A DNA stretch of 64,000 nucleotides, taken from positions 249,799 to 313,798 of the forward strand of contig NW_020170430.1 of assembly GCF_000524195.1 (NCBI RefSeq), read 5' to 3'. Numbering within the stretch: the stretch's first letter is position 1; the number at the start of each line of letters is the position of its first letter. The DNA is from Echinococcus granulosus (Eukaryota; Platyhelminthes; Cestoda; Cyclophyllidea; Taeniidae). Made by a program: the position numbers and the translations under genes. Below are positions 35,445 to 48,427 of the stretch, piece by piece. Under the pieces are notes generated by a model. The model was not told where the DNA came from. It did not search any database and saw nothing but the letters and a program-made list of their open reading frames with translations.

Positions 35445-38179
35445 CTACTCCACGTCCTTATAACGTGAGTAGAGAGTGTAGAGGAAGCGCAGCGTGGCCT
35501 TGAGGTCACGCCGCAGCAGGTCGTCGGCGCGTGTGCCTGCACCGGGCTCGATGCCCTCGGCTTCCTGCATCAGCTGCAGCACCAAATGCAGATTGGCCAG
35601 TTTCTGCTCGTTGGTCCGTGGTGCTAGGTGGAACTTGTGCAGCGGAATGAAGTAACCACCCAGCAGCCCCATCAACAAAAGGAAGTACACTCCATCGTCC
35701 ATCTGGACACAGGAAGAGAATTAGCCCTTTCACATCAGTTGCTGTACTACCGGTTGGGCTATGCTTCCGGCATAAGACTGTTGATCCAGCTAAACCCCGT
35801 TGAATTTGGACGCTACTTATTACCAGGGTCATGCATTTTGACAATTATATGCTCTTCTCCTGTAGGTAACTTTTACCCTACAATCCCTACGAACGTGCCA
35901 TTTAACGCCATCGGGTCGCCACATCTCACCGTCTTTGGGCCTTTGATTCCTAAACTTAAACGTAGATAATTTTGATTAGTTTACCAATAAATGCGTTCTG
36001 CATTTTCTAGCTAATGTAACTTCAACCTTTTGTCCTCATCTCAAGAAATGGAATAACGCGGCGCTGTATATTTACAACGTCCTTAATCGTTCTTAGACTG
36101 TGTTAGTGAAATAAACATTTGTAAACCATTTCTTTTTGAGATAACTGACTAATGTAGGGGCTCAAATACCCTAAAAGAAGCGTCCGTAGCATAGCTGCCG
36201 AGTAACTCTCATGATGAAATGGGCTAATGGTTGGGCAATGGAATGCATATGTATGGGGCATAAGTTAAGCCTCTTGGCTCTCAAAAAGGAACCGGCGCGG
36301 AGCGGACATTTCACTCCGCAAATGCAGTGCCATTACACGGACCTGTCTCTGCAAATCGGTGACGACGATGTTGAGCTTGCCAAGGTGCTGATTGACAAAT
36401 TGTAGAAGGATGCGCTGAAACGCCCCCAGTTTCTCAGGCACTGCGCAGTCCACCAAGGCACTAATTGCATCACGCTCCATCGATGCATCTGAATTAGGGA
36501 ACACTTAGGTTAGTGATTTGTGCACCGTCATTGTTTTCTGTCGTTTTCACCAACTTTTGCATCACAGATAAAGGTACTAAAGTGTGTCACATGTCAGGTT
36601 CATTCCATTGGAGGGAATTCGTTGCATGGAACACCTGATACATCCTATGGCCATTTCACCATAAGGTAGATGCATAAACAGGCTTAGCTTTCTAGTGTTT
36701 TATCAATCCGAAGTTCTGTGAAAACGTAATCTGATGCGGTTTGAACTTTCTAAATAACTAAGGGCGGAAGCGTCTCTGCACTACGTTAAATGAAAACTAA
36801 GCAATGTGAGTGTAAAGCTCAGCGATGCAGCCCTGCCCACCGGTGGTGTCGGCGGCCTCGGTGATGACCTCCACCTGTCTGCGGTGTTGGAGGATGCCGT
36901 TAAGTTTACGCACGATGACCAGAGTGAGTTGACAGCTTGGAGGTAGGCGGACGTCGGGGGCGAAGCGTCGAACCAAGGCCACCAGTAGGCGCAGTATAGC
37001 CACCAGGTCCTTTGAAAAGATCGCTGCAATCGGCCAATTTTTTGCAGCGTAGCTATCCGGTACTCCTAGCACGTTATTAATCTCCTCAAGAACAAACTGA
37101 AATCGAGAGCACCACATAAGCTAAGTATGAAAGAGGAGCACTTTAGGAGGTAGTACATGAAATCTCGCTTTCCAAAGCAAGTACAGAAGCAAATGGTCCC
37201 CAATAAGATGTATATGGACTGTACTGATAAAAGAGTCTTTCAGATTTGTGACAATTATTCACATTTGAAATACAGTTTAATAATAAGAGATAGAAGACGA
37301 GGATCCTGCGTCTATGAAACAAGTCAACCATCTTTTGTATTGCTTAAATGCGTGATTACGCTCCAAAGTCGTTTAATTATTATTATAAACCTAAATACAA
37401 TGTTAATGCAGTAGGAAGATGGGTGCTATTTGTAGAGCACACGGCCGATTATACCTTAAGTCTTTGACGCTGCCCCATTTCCGTCTGGGTGAGTTCGGGT
37501 TGGTTAAGAGAAGAACCGGTGAGCTTCTCGAGGAGTTTCTGCAAGACCTGCCCGTCGTATAGATCTGCCTCAATGTCTCGAACGAGAATTCTCTCGTCAA
37601 TTAACTTCTTATTTATCCATTCAATCAATGTCTGTATCAGCTCCTTCACAAGCGGCTGCTCCTAAAATTTGAACCAAGAAATGTGGAGCGTACAGAGAGC
37701 TTTTTATAATTTAGTTCTTTGTGAAAATAACTAGTACAGTGACAACTTAAAGTGGTTAATTATACTATTCTCGGCGACATTTGGCGTCGTGAGTAATGGC
37801 GGAGATCGTGGATATACGAAAAGACAAGTAAAAACATGAAAAGTCGAAATTGATACAGAGGTGGGTGATGGCAGACATTAGAAGCTGAGCGTACCTTAGA
37901 GTGAGGCTCGAGCATGGAGCATTCATCGCCTTCGGCCAGTTGATAGCCGACGGGTCCGATCTCGGGGGTGATGGGCATGAGGGGGTCCTCCATAGCCTGA
38001 CGGGCCTCGGAAGCGAGCGCCTCGGCCTCTTGCCGTCGTCTACGGACCCGTGACATGGTGTTCAGTTTGTCTACCAGACTCATCGCATGACCACCTCCAC
38101 TACCCTCGCTGCCGACGCCGCTCTCCCCACCGCCTCGCGTGTCACTGCCGCCATGCATGTATGGACTGGCATGATGCAT
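35445..38179 (-). CDS. PARVA: Parvin, focal-adhesion CH-domain protein
   Basis: Adaptor of the ILK-PINCH-parvin complex that links integrins to actin. Five minus-strand exons join in phase to 383 aa: 38179-37895, 37661-37455, 37096-36841, 36488-36343, 35702-35445. Residues 1-95 form a Gly/Ser-rich and basic N-terminus ending in an acidic segment. The first CH domain starts at about LIQTLIEWINKKL with ADLYDGQVLQKLLEKL, followed by SKDLVAILRLLVAL and RLPP. The second CH domain holds ILLQFVNQHLGKLN, DDGVYFLLLMGLLGGYFIPL and the closing LRFLYTLYSRYKDVE, a near-perfect family C-terminus. Human alpha-parvin is 372 aa. Invertebrates usually have one parvin, so alpha versus beta cannot be assigned. 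The stop lies 233 bp from the stop of convergent FLAD1. Confidence 0.95.
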
Positions 38180-39550
38180 CGCTCACTAAGGGCACACACC
38201 GACTAGTACAGCCGTTTGTAGAGCGTTGAGAGCAGCCTTGTATTATGGCATTACCCTTTGCTACTTGGGTCATCACCATTACTTCATTAACTATTTCAGC
38301 ACCAAGGTGATTTATGGAAAGCATCTCGCCGACTGCGTCAACGGCAAGACTTTAAATTATGTATTTCACATGCCTTATCCGAACTTGGTACAATGGGGTT
38401 TTTACCCTGCCTTCCGCACTGTACGGTGTTGCTCAAGAGAATAATCACAAAATGCCCCGATAAATTGTACTTTTCAGCAGCACATCCTACCACTAATGTT
38501 TTTAAACGCTATTAAATTACCATTCCTAAGTATAACGAATTCTCTTTACTCAACGATTCACTCGGGGTACAGAACTAATTATTCGTTAAATCGAGCCCAT
38601 TAAAACCCGAAACATTCCTATGAATTACGAGCACTACCCAGCGATCGTTTACGTGAATATGTCTACTAAACCGAAACCGATCTGGACGAGGATACCAACA
38701 TGAATTTCATGCCGCATGGTCAGGCTGCTGTGTTGCAATAACCACTGTCCCTTGGTACATGAAAGCACTCCTTGAAAGCCGATTGGTTGCGCACCGCGAC
38801 GTCGCCAACACGTAGCCACGTGACAAGATGAGCCTCTCTGTCGCACTCCTCAACCGTTGGTCTACTTTTAGACCCTAAATCACTACTGCTGCTGCCGCAC
38901 CGACATGTGCTCAACAGTGTAGAGCGCAGATCTACTCCATCGGTGTCAAGGGTCATCCTGCGCAGATGGTAGATCACGGATCCAAGAGTGTTCGGGAAAA
39001 ACCATTTTGAACGATTGAAATATGAAGGAATGAAAAAGCAAACTAAAATACAGGACTCTACAATCCTCGATGAGGAAGGGTTTGCAAAGTACCCACGACT
39101 GAACTAAAAACCGAGCGTGAATTAACGAAAAGCACTTACAATGAATGTCAATTACGCATCACGATGTCGCCTTGAGGCCAGGGCATTATAACAGGCCATC
39201 CACCCAATTCCCACATTTCGATCAAGCACACACCAAACAAGGGGGTACAAGCCTAACCTGTCATTAAAGTGAAAGCATTTCCTGCTACAATTAACCAAAC
39301 GGACCCTGATTACCCATGTGAAACATATTCTAATTTTGCAATCTAATTTACGAAACCACTGGCCAACGTTCTCAGAGCAAAACAAAATAACGTCAAGCAA
39401 TTAAACATTGCCCCGATTAGGTCATGGACATGCCCATGCAGTTTGGCATGCAACGGAAACCATGCAAAGTAGACTGCTTTGGATTCTAAAACCAATTTAA
39501 TAGAAGAAAACGGTTGAGTAATGATAAAAAAGTGGCTGAACAAGAGCATT
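38180..39550. other. Gap between ClpP and parvin
   Basis: Upstream of parvin and downstream of ClpP, both on the minus strand. A GC-richer block at 38690-38960 has minus-strand frames of 65 and 85 codons without family resemblance; its composition suggests a repeat fragment rather than a gene. The rest is AT-rich with nothing recognisable. Confidence 0.4.
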
Positions 39551-40633
39551 TCAGTTTGCTTTTTTTCCAATTCTCTCATCCATCTTACCCCCTGGGCTTG
39601 GAGTGGGGTAAAGTACCTTATCGACCAACCCAAACTGTGCGGCCTCCTCAGCTGTCATAAAGAAGTCGCGGTCCATCCACTTTTCTACCACCTACAACAA
39701 GTTTAACTTAACAAAACACTCCAATTCAGGGATCACTACAGAGAAAATCAATTACAGAAAGTAAAGCAGTTTTATCTAAATGTTCAGGTGTAGAGCGAAA
39801 TCACACATCCAAATCCACTAGATCAAACTAGTCATACGTCTGTTAGAGTGCACTTAAAGTTGAAAATGGAAAACATTATTGCACTAAAGATGACTTCATA
39901 CAAGTGACGAGTGAACAATTGAGACACTACGAAAGGATCTGAAAGCGACATCTAGTACGTTTGCTGCTGAGTTAATCATGGTTAGAAACAAATGGGCAAA
40001 CGAAATACCACAAGCAGTCTGGAGCGGTAGACCCACCTCTAAGGATTGCTTTGTATGCTTAGAATACAGAGAGTTTAACAGTTTTCGAGTCTTGATAATT
40101 TCCTCAGCCTGAATTTGTATATCACTTGCTTGACCTTGTGCTGAGCCAGAGGGTTGATGGACCATAATGCGCGCATGTGGCAAAGCATACCTATAGCCCG
40201 GGGTACCAGCCGTTAGCAGAAGCGAGCCCATGCTACTCGCTTGACCAATGCACCAAGTGTAAATCGGCGGCTGAATGTGCTGCATTGTGTCATATATTGC
40301 CAGACCAGATGTGACCGACCCGCCGGGACTATTTATGTACAAATGAATGGGAGAACGTTTGTCCTCGGACTGCAGGAAAAGCAACTGCGCCAATATAAGA
40401 CTAGACATCTCATCAGTAACAGAACCCATGAGACAGACGATTCTATCTTTCAGCAAACGCGAATATATATCAAAAGCTCTTTCACCAAGACCAGATTTAT
40501 CAAGCACCATCGGTATCAGTGGATAACGTATGGTTGATGAGATGCTTAGCCAACGGACAAGTATGGACATACTTGGGTGAAAATAAAGATGACCAATGTG
40601 GTTAAACGTCTTCGAAAGGAATGGGGAGACCAT
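39551..40633 (-). CDS. CLPP: Mitochondrial ClpP protease subunit
   Basis: Serine protease that forms the tetradecameric proteolytic chamber of the mitochondrial ClpXP complex. Two exons (40633-40037 and 39691-39551) give 245 aa. The first about 37 residues are basic/hydrophobic without acidic residues, fitting a mitochondrial presequence, followed by the family start [22 protein letters not shown]. The catalytic triad is visible: Ser in IGQASSMGS, His in RIMVHQPSG, and Asp in the second exon's [16 protein letters not shown]. Substrate-groove motif [14 protein letters not shown] is intact. The protein ends soon after [15 protein letters not shown], without the long C-terminal tail of human ClpP (277 aa). 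A GTAAGA at that point could alternatively be a splice donor to an unseen exon. The intron is 345 bp. No ClpX gene is in the window. Confidence 0.95.
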
Positions 40634-41576
40634 TATGAAAAAGGCCCGTCGAAACCCAGAAGCCTACAAATCCCCAACGACCCACTTGTTCAATAAGGGT
40701 GAACAAAGTAATATAGACTAAAACAAAGCACATCTGCAATGCCAAAATCATCAAAACAAGCTAAGCGAAATGCCGACTTTAAATTACAAAGTAAAAACAC
40801 AATTTGTAAATAACTCAAATGCGCTTCTAATTGTGCCCACGGGGCAAGCCAATTGATCGCCTCAAATCAACCTACACGTGCCTGCTGCTAAACTCTTGTC
40901 GAAAAATCTGTTTTGCACTGTTGAAATATAATTGACATTAGTAACCTGGCGTTTCTCTCGTTACTGGCAGAGCTAGATAGTGGTTGAACATTAGTGCGTT
41001 TGAAGGAGACTCTGCATTAAATTGTATTTGTTTGCTATCTCACCAATATTACAATTCTAGGATATTATCATTGTGGTTATGCTTGCTTAGAGGATTCCGA
41101 CAGCTACATCTTTTGACCAATGCAATTAAAGGTCACATTTCCGCTCTCGATTTTTAAGTTATTTAGCCCCATTGAGCCTACTTTTGTTTTTGGCGGGTTG
41201 GTCTTTAACCTTTTACCCACGCAGGTATGTTAGTTTTCATTCTTTTAATTATCCCACATACGGGGTTCAGTCAACTTTGTTGTAACTATGGCCTGAATGC
41301 TTGACCTACTTTGTTGATTTTTTTGTAAGGCGGTGTAGTTAATCCCCGTAGTGTTAGCGCTTTACCAAGTGATTTTTACTTGTACTTGATGCAGTTTTTA
41401 TGCGCTTTTATGCCAGTTTCTAGGTGCCTAAACTCTGGGTTCTTGGAAAAATCACACAATATTCTTGTTAATTTAGTTGGTGTACCTTCTATGATCTACT
41501 CTATCCTGTAGTTTTCACATTTACAAACTCCTCATTTACTACCTTGCTGATGAGTTCTTACGCCTCTCCAACTAGT
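40634..41576. other. Divergent promoter region, ClpP / DHX9
   Basis: Both flanking genes are transcribed outward from this 943 bp interval. The half nearest DHX9 is T-rich on the plus strand. No recognisable frame, TATA box or initiator could be assigned with confidence. Confidence 0.45.
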
Positions 41577-44500
41577 ATGAGTGATGCAGAAGGGATTAAG
41601 ACTTTTGTCTACACCTGGCTGCATAAATCACAGCGAAAAGTTCCGGAATACACCTTCCAGCAGCGCTCAATGGGTCGTGGACGCTTGCGCTTTATATGTG
41701 AGGTTGGTTGTTATTCTCCTAGCTTTACAACTGCTTTCAGCTTCGTGTAGATGGCTTTGCCTATATTGGTGTGGGCAATTCGGTTAACAAAAAGGACGCC
41801 CAAACCAATGCTGCACGTGATTTTGCCAGTTTTCTTGTCCGTGAGGGCTATTTGAAGGAGTCGGAAGTCCCTACTATCAGAGTAAGTTTATACTCACTAC
41901 TTACGAATCAGGCTGAAGAGTACAGACATGTGGCGGACGAAGATAGGCATTGCGCCGCAATGTACCCATCTACGTCTTCCAGTGGTGCGATGCATCCATC
42001 GTATCACCCGCCTCATTTACAAGTTACTGAGACCGATGTGCCTGGTAGAGGTCCTAACGATTCTTATATAAACAGAATAATGGACAGAATAAAACTCGAG
42101 GAGGTAAGTTTTTTGCTTTCTGTGTAAATTTTACTTGAACTTAGGCGGAGGGGATTGACCTCACAGCTGATATTCACGGTGGGTGGTCAATGGAAAATTC
42201 AAAAGCCCGGTTGAATGAATATCTACAGGCTTCACGTCAACCGCCGGTCCAAATAAAATTCACATCCATTGGACCTGATCACAATAAGTAGGTTCTGTTA
42301 TATTCTATGAAGCTGGTCCGGAATAGCTAGTGTAGTGGTTTGATAGTCGGTTCTAAAATACAATTAGATTTTTCAGTGGGCTGAATGTTTTTTATCCTTT
42401 AGCCCACTGGAGAATCATAAAAAATCAGTTTCGTCATCGGTCCGGTATTTATGCTTTCCGCATGGAATGCTTTTTCATAAGTCAAACGAATGCCTTAGTG
42501 ACATTCCATGCGTGAAAGCTGGCGGGCCGGTAGATAACACTCACCATTATTCCATTTCAGCTTCATCAGCCGATTGGTTTCAGTCAAAATTTACTGTTTT
42601 GCAACCCAAGTAAGCCTTGTTTTTCTCAGTACAGTCTCACGCTGATTGGATATCTTCGTATCATCTTGCGCAGGTGTTAAATGAGGTTACCCTTTTCCCA
42701 GGACGAAGTTTACTTTTTGCCATTATTATTGTTTGCTCTCTAGGAGTTTCCTGGCTGAGGCAACTGTTTGGGCAAGACGTGTGAATAAAACACTTTATGC
42801 GCGTGAAAACGGATCAAATAAAACTATGGCGTCCCGAGCCTGCTGCCTTTCTCTCGTGCGACAGCTATTCCACGTAGGTGAAATTGAAGCCTACTGTGGT
42901 GAACGAAAAAGGAAGCGCTCTGACGATGTAAGTTGTTGTGCCCCAGAACACATAATAGGCCTCACATTTAAAAAAGCAATCCATTTCTAAATATAGCTAG
43001 CAGAAACGTCTGTATTTTTTTAATGATTGGCAAAGCAGACTTTTCATTTAGACATTGTTGGACACTTTAGTTACCACCCCTCGCAGTAAAGCTGAATCCA
43101 GACCTTGAAAACCGTCTTCATGCGCTGCTGGAACGATTGCATCTCGTGCCTAACCTCTCACCACCTGTACCTTCCCTGAAAACTAGTAGAACTGCTGTTG
43201 GTAGTTCTGAAGAGGAGCACAATATGATCACGAATTATCAGGTTGCTGATTTCGAACCACGTCCTCGTCAATCGGCCCAGTTAATTTCATGGTGCCCACC
43301 CATTGAAAACTGGAATCCCTGGACTGCTTACAACATCGACGAAGGCCCTGAGGTGCGTGCCCCGCTAGTGCGCCATTTGGTCGGACTTATTTTTGCACCG
43401 GCTTCTATATGTATGTTATTCTATTATGTTTTTCTGGATGTACGCTTTTCATTACGTTTCCCTTCCAGGCATTGATGTCTCTGGCCCAATTAAGTCAGAC
43501 CTATAAGGAGCAGTATGAACGTCGCATCAACAGTCGAGGATATGAAGTGATAAGGGAAGAACGTAATTCTTTGCCGGTAGCTGCTTTCAGTCAACAAATC
43601 CTTGAGACTATCGCAAGAAATCAGGTCACTCTGATCAAAGGGGAAACTGGTTGTGGCAAGACTACGCAGGTGAGTGCGTCTTAGCTGCAGTGAGCGAACG
43701 TTGGGGAGCTGGCGTGTTTGCACCATGTCAAAAAAGTCGTTTTTGTAATGTTTTCCTGTATAGATACCTCAATTCATACTGGACTCGTATTTGGCGTCAG
43801 GCAGGGGCGCAGAGTGCTCGGTGTTGGTGACACAGCCGCGTCGTATCTGCGCCATCTCCTTGGCAGAGCGGGTGGCGAGCGAACGCTGTGAGACAGTGGG
43901 CATCTCGGTGGGCTACTCGGTACGCTTTGAGACGATTTTGCCTCGGCCCTACGGTTCTATCCTCTTCTGCACCATTGGCACCCTCTGTCGCAAAATGGAG
44001 GCGGGCATCCGTGGGGTCTCACACATCATCGTCGACGAGATTCACGAGCGTGACGTCAACACGGACTTCGTGATGATTCTCATGCGCGATCTGGTCCGTG
44101 CCAACCCCTCCCTTCGTGTCATCCTCATGTCCGCCACTATCGACACCACCACCTTCACAGAATACTTCGACAACACGGCCATTGTTGAACTCGAGGGACG
44201 AACCTATCCGGTTTCGTGTAGGACATTTACATAATACTATGCTCATTATGCTAGTTTTAGCCACTTTCAAGACACCGTAAAATTTATCTGATGTTAATTC
44301 AACAGAATATTCTCGGAGAATTTGAATTCCAACATGGGGACGGCTCACATGAAGTGGGCTTTGGAGTACACCTTATTGATTGTTATTAGTCATTTTTAAG
44401 CACCAATACATTGGTAATTGACATCAGCTTCTAAAAAGTCTTTCACGTCATTGATTTACCATGATTGTGGCTTTCAAGCTCTGTTGCTTTCAGTTTACTA

Positions 44501-47500
44501 ATAAGGTTTTAGAAATCTGTTCTTGTAACTCAAACCTGATACCGATAAGGTACGCTCACCTACATCCAGTTGGTGAAACAAGGTAATACTGCTTTAGGTT
44601 TCTACTTGGAAGATTGTATCAATATGACAAACTACGTGCCGCCGCCCAATTACAATGAGAAGAAGAATAAAAAGCCACGACTGGAGGAGGAATTGACCAT
44701 GGAGACGGAGGAGAACTGCAACTCCATTTGTCCTCCAGGGTATCCTCCTTCGGTGGCGGAACGCATGCGCCAGATTCCAGAAAAAGAGGTTCCCTTCACC
44801 CTCATCGGTAGTCTACTCGAGTGCGCTCCCAGCTATTTTGCGTCTGCATTATTAATTCATCCCGTTTAAAAATACATCAGTAAGAAATAATTTTCAACTT
44901 TAGGTACATATGCAGAATGAATATTGACGGTGCAGTCTTAATATTCCTGCCTGGCTGGAATACAATAAGCATGTTGAGGAAATACCTTCAGACGCATCCT
45001 TGCTTCAGCAATCCGAACGAGTTCCTCATTTTGCCGCTTCACTCACAGGTGCCTAGGGAAGATCAAAGACTTGTTTTCCGACCTGCACCTCCTGGTATTC
45101 GAAAGGTACATTCTGCCGGACTTCTCCCAGACAGCTGCCAGTACACTCTTTTCAGTTTTTGCCTGGCGGTTCTCGAATCGTCACATTGCGTAGTAAACCT
45201 AGGCGCGTAGGTTCCCATTAATCACCATCAACCTCACTTCTCTTCATTTTGCATGTGGATTTAACTTATGAGCACTTTCCACCTTCAATTATATTGATTG
45301 ATGAAGCATAAAATCGGTAAAATAGAATGGCATATCTGATTGTTAAATCAAGTTGAGGTTATGTGTTGGCATCGCGTGATTATTCCAGAAAGAATTGTCC
45401 TCGCCTACACATCAAGGAAAAGTAAAAACTAAATTCATTGCGCTAGTTTTGAGCTTATCATAATTGCTTGATTGTTGAACATATTTAAAGCTCAAGTTCA
45501 TGGATTTGCAAATGAATTGTAATCCTTGAGTTACAATTAATTAACTGTCCAACAGCTTTATACCCCTCAGATTCAGGGTTAGTAAAGCTCTGATTATCTG
45601 CTTTGCTCCATACGCAGATTGTCCTCTCCACCAATATAGCCGAGTCCTCGATTACCATTAACGACGTGGTGTTTGTCATTGACACCTGTCTGGCTCGAGT
45701 GAAGATGTTCACGGCGCGAAATAACCTGACCAGCTACTCTACGATGTGGGCAAGTCTTACTAACTTGGAGCAGCGACGAGGTCGTGCGGGTCGGGTGCGG
45801 GCAGGATTCGCATATCATCTTTGCAGCCGGGCGCGGTTGAGTCGGTTGGAGCACTACGCCACTCCTGAGATTCTCCGCACTCCCCTCCATGAACTGGCCC
45901 TCATGATCAAGCTTCTCCGTCTCGGTGATATTCAGACCTTTCTTCGAAAGGCCCTCCAATCCCCTCCTCTCGATGCTGTTATCGAGGCGGAGTACACCCT
46001 TCGTGGTGAGATAGCAGAGCTTAAAAAGGTTCAGTAGTTTATCACAAGTATTTCCTCTAGAGGCGGTTTCGTAAAAGTGTCATCTTTTAGTTAGAAATTG
46101 CAGGACAACAAATGTAACACTCTCAGACCTAACAAACGAACTCATTTTTGTAGAGATGAAGGCTTTGGACTCGAATGATGAGTTAACACCACTGGGTCAC
46201 ATCCTAGCACGTCTGCCAATCGAGCCTCGGTTGGGTCGAATGCTGGTTTTCTCTTGCGCCTTTCGGCTGGGTGGCGCAATGGCGCTGGTCGCGGCACATT
46301 CTTCCTTCGGCTGCGACGTCCTCGCCATGCCACCGGATCGCCGACGCCTCTCGTGGGAGCAACTCCGTTTCGCTGCGACCACTAATTCCGATCACCTGGC
46401 AATGCTCAACGCCTTCCAGGTCTGGTCCACCAAGCGCGCTCAGGATGGCGATCAAGCGGCTAACTATTTCTGTGACGTTAGGGAGCTCAACGCCTTCTCC
46501 TTGCGCATCATCGATGAGGCCGCAAATCAGGTAAGCATCTCCAATGCGTGCTCTCTGTCATCTCCATTGTTGCACGACAGATATATTGTATAGAATCTAA
46601 GGGTGTTTCGTGCTGTCGTCGCACTTATGGTTATTGTTTTGCACTTCCCTAGTTCCTATAATAACTTGAAGAGCTTGACCGGCCCACATGACGTTGTACG
46701 TTTACTTTACGATTGACGCAAGTTTTTAATAAGTGAAATTATTCAGTAAATTACACGGAGTTAACAAAGTTATTTGTGGTTCTAACCTCATTAGTATTTA
46801 GGCAGCACAAAGCGACTACTTCTAGTATGGAGGCGAAAATAAATTGGATGGTCTCTTTCAAAACCGATGCTTTGCCTTCCTAACAGTGATACTTCATGAA
46901 ATCAGTTAATTATTGTATTTTCGTGTTATTTTACCAGATTGAAAACCAAGCTACTTCTGATTGTACCATTTTACCCCTCAGATTTGCAATATCCTCATGG
47001 GTTTGGGCTTTCCCGAGTCAGTGCTGTCCGATCGTCTTATAAACTTTAACAACCGGAGCTGCTCAACTTTTGACTACGTTGCAGCAATGTTGACCAACGG
47101 TCTCTATCCCAACATCGCCTATCACGTGGAAAAGCGCAAACTTCTCACGGCTGAGGGTAAATGCGCGCTCGTGCACAAAGGTTCTGTCAATTGCACCAAG
47201 AATCCTACATTCGCCTTCCCCCTCTTTGCCTTCACCGAAAAGGTACACTCTCGCGCATTCTAGTTTTTTTGCAGTAATATGCACTTAACATTGTTTCTTA
47301 TTTTCCATTGATTTGACAGATTCGAACACAGGCGATAAGCTGCAAGACCCTGACAATGGTCACACCCATTCAGTTGCTGCTCTTCGGTTGTCGACGGGGC
47401 GTCTGGAAACCGAAGTCGACTGGTTCGGAGAGCGCAAGATCTGACGAACGGAGGGTGGCGCTGATGGAGGAGGAGGGTGTTGTGTTACTGGACGATTGGC

Positions 47501-48427
47501 TGCCCTTCCGCATGCGATATAGCACTGCAGCCCGTATATTCGCGTTGCGACCGGCACTAGAGGCTCTCCTCGTACGGGTGTGCCTACGGCCCGCCTGCTT
47601 GGAGAATCTCTCGCCCGAGGACAGAAGTGTTATTGAGCTCACCAAGGAACTGTGTCGTCTCACTGCTCTGCGCGACGCAGCAACCCTCGACGAAGCAACT
47701 TGCGCTCGCTTCAACGCTGATCCAAGGTGCCCTCACCCCACTGACTCTCGTCGACAAATCGGGCCGCCCGAAATGAGCGCCACCAGTTTTGACTGGGACG
47801 AAAGCCAAAGTCTTGGCTGGGGCTATCGTGAATGGCAGGATGATTGGAGTCACACCTCTAGCAACGCGTGCGTATTTTCCTGATTTTTGCAATCCATTGT
47901 TCCTTCACTTCTAAAAATAATCGCTTTAATGTGTCACCTCTGCTCAGAGCATTTATTCGGTTTCGATTTTGTTGTGAATGGGGACTCTCCACTGGACAAG
48001 AATGGTGAATTTTCGAAATATCTTGAATTACACGCTGTTCAATTTCCAATATTACGACCTTGCCTGCGCATAATATTGAACCGTTGTTCATTTATTTTTC
48101 ATTAAAGGGAATTACTTTACATTGGGACCTGAAACCAGCACATTAGTGGCTTGTTATCGTACATTTCTTTCTTCAAGAGGCCATCCACCCCCCTACTGCG
48201 TGCATGCGGGTGTCCACGGTACGAAAAGAGATTATCCGTGGCCGAATCGGGAGACTTACATCCCTCAAAATTTTGGTGATCGAAGTGGCTCCCTGCCACA
48301 ATCTGCTGGGTACTATGCGGAACCCCCGCTGCGGCACGAGAAGCTTGATTACGGCTACGAACCGACGTTATCCAGGCCGCCAGGACCGCGGTCTTTGAGA
48401 CAACCAAGACCACCATATCCCTACTGA
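41577..48427 (+). CDS. DHX9: DHX9-type DEAH RNA helicase (RNA helicase A)
   Basis: Nuclear/cytoplasmic helicase that unwinds RNA, DNA-RNA hybrids and dsRNA in transcription and RNA processing. Fourteen exons join in phase: 41577-41702, 41741-41881, 41912-42103, 42145-42287, 42744-42927, 43092-43352, 43469-43669, 43764-44217, 44598-44820, 44904-45105, 45618-46005, 46154-46530, 46982-47242, 47320 onward. Order: dsRBD1 ([19 protein letters not shown]), dsRBD2 ([19 protein letters not shown]), [14 protein letters not shown], motif [11 protein letters not shown], motif II DEIHERD, motif III SATID, motif [12 protein letters not shown], winged-helix/ratchet and OB-fold. If exon 14 reads to its stop at 47883 the protein is 1238 aa (human 1270). 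Alternatively splicing reaches a Gly/Tyr/Pro/Arg-rich frame ending at 48427, reminiscent of the family's RGG tail. The start could also be the ATG at 41550. Confidence 0.93.
42374..42519. other. Two hairpins within a DHX9 intron
   Basis: CAGTGGGCT at 42374-42382 is perfectly complementary to AGCCCACTG at 42401-42409 (18-nt loop). Further on, a 17-nt arm at 42453-42469 (GCTTTCCGCATGGAATG) pairs with 42502-42519, the only difference being one extra base in the second arm. Both lie in the 456 bp intron between DHX9 exons 4 and 5. Known function: none. It could be a folded intronic RNA element or a small inverted-repeat transposon remnant. Confidence 0.7.

Noticed and set aside
46142..46455. Several minus-strand frames of 61-83 codons
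   Set aside because: They lie opposite a GC-rich DHX9 exon and carry no family signal.
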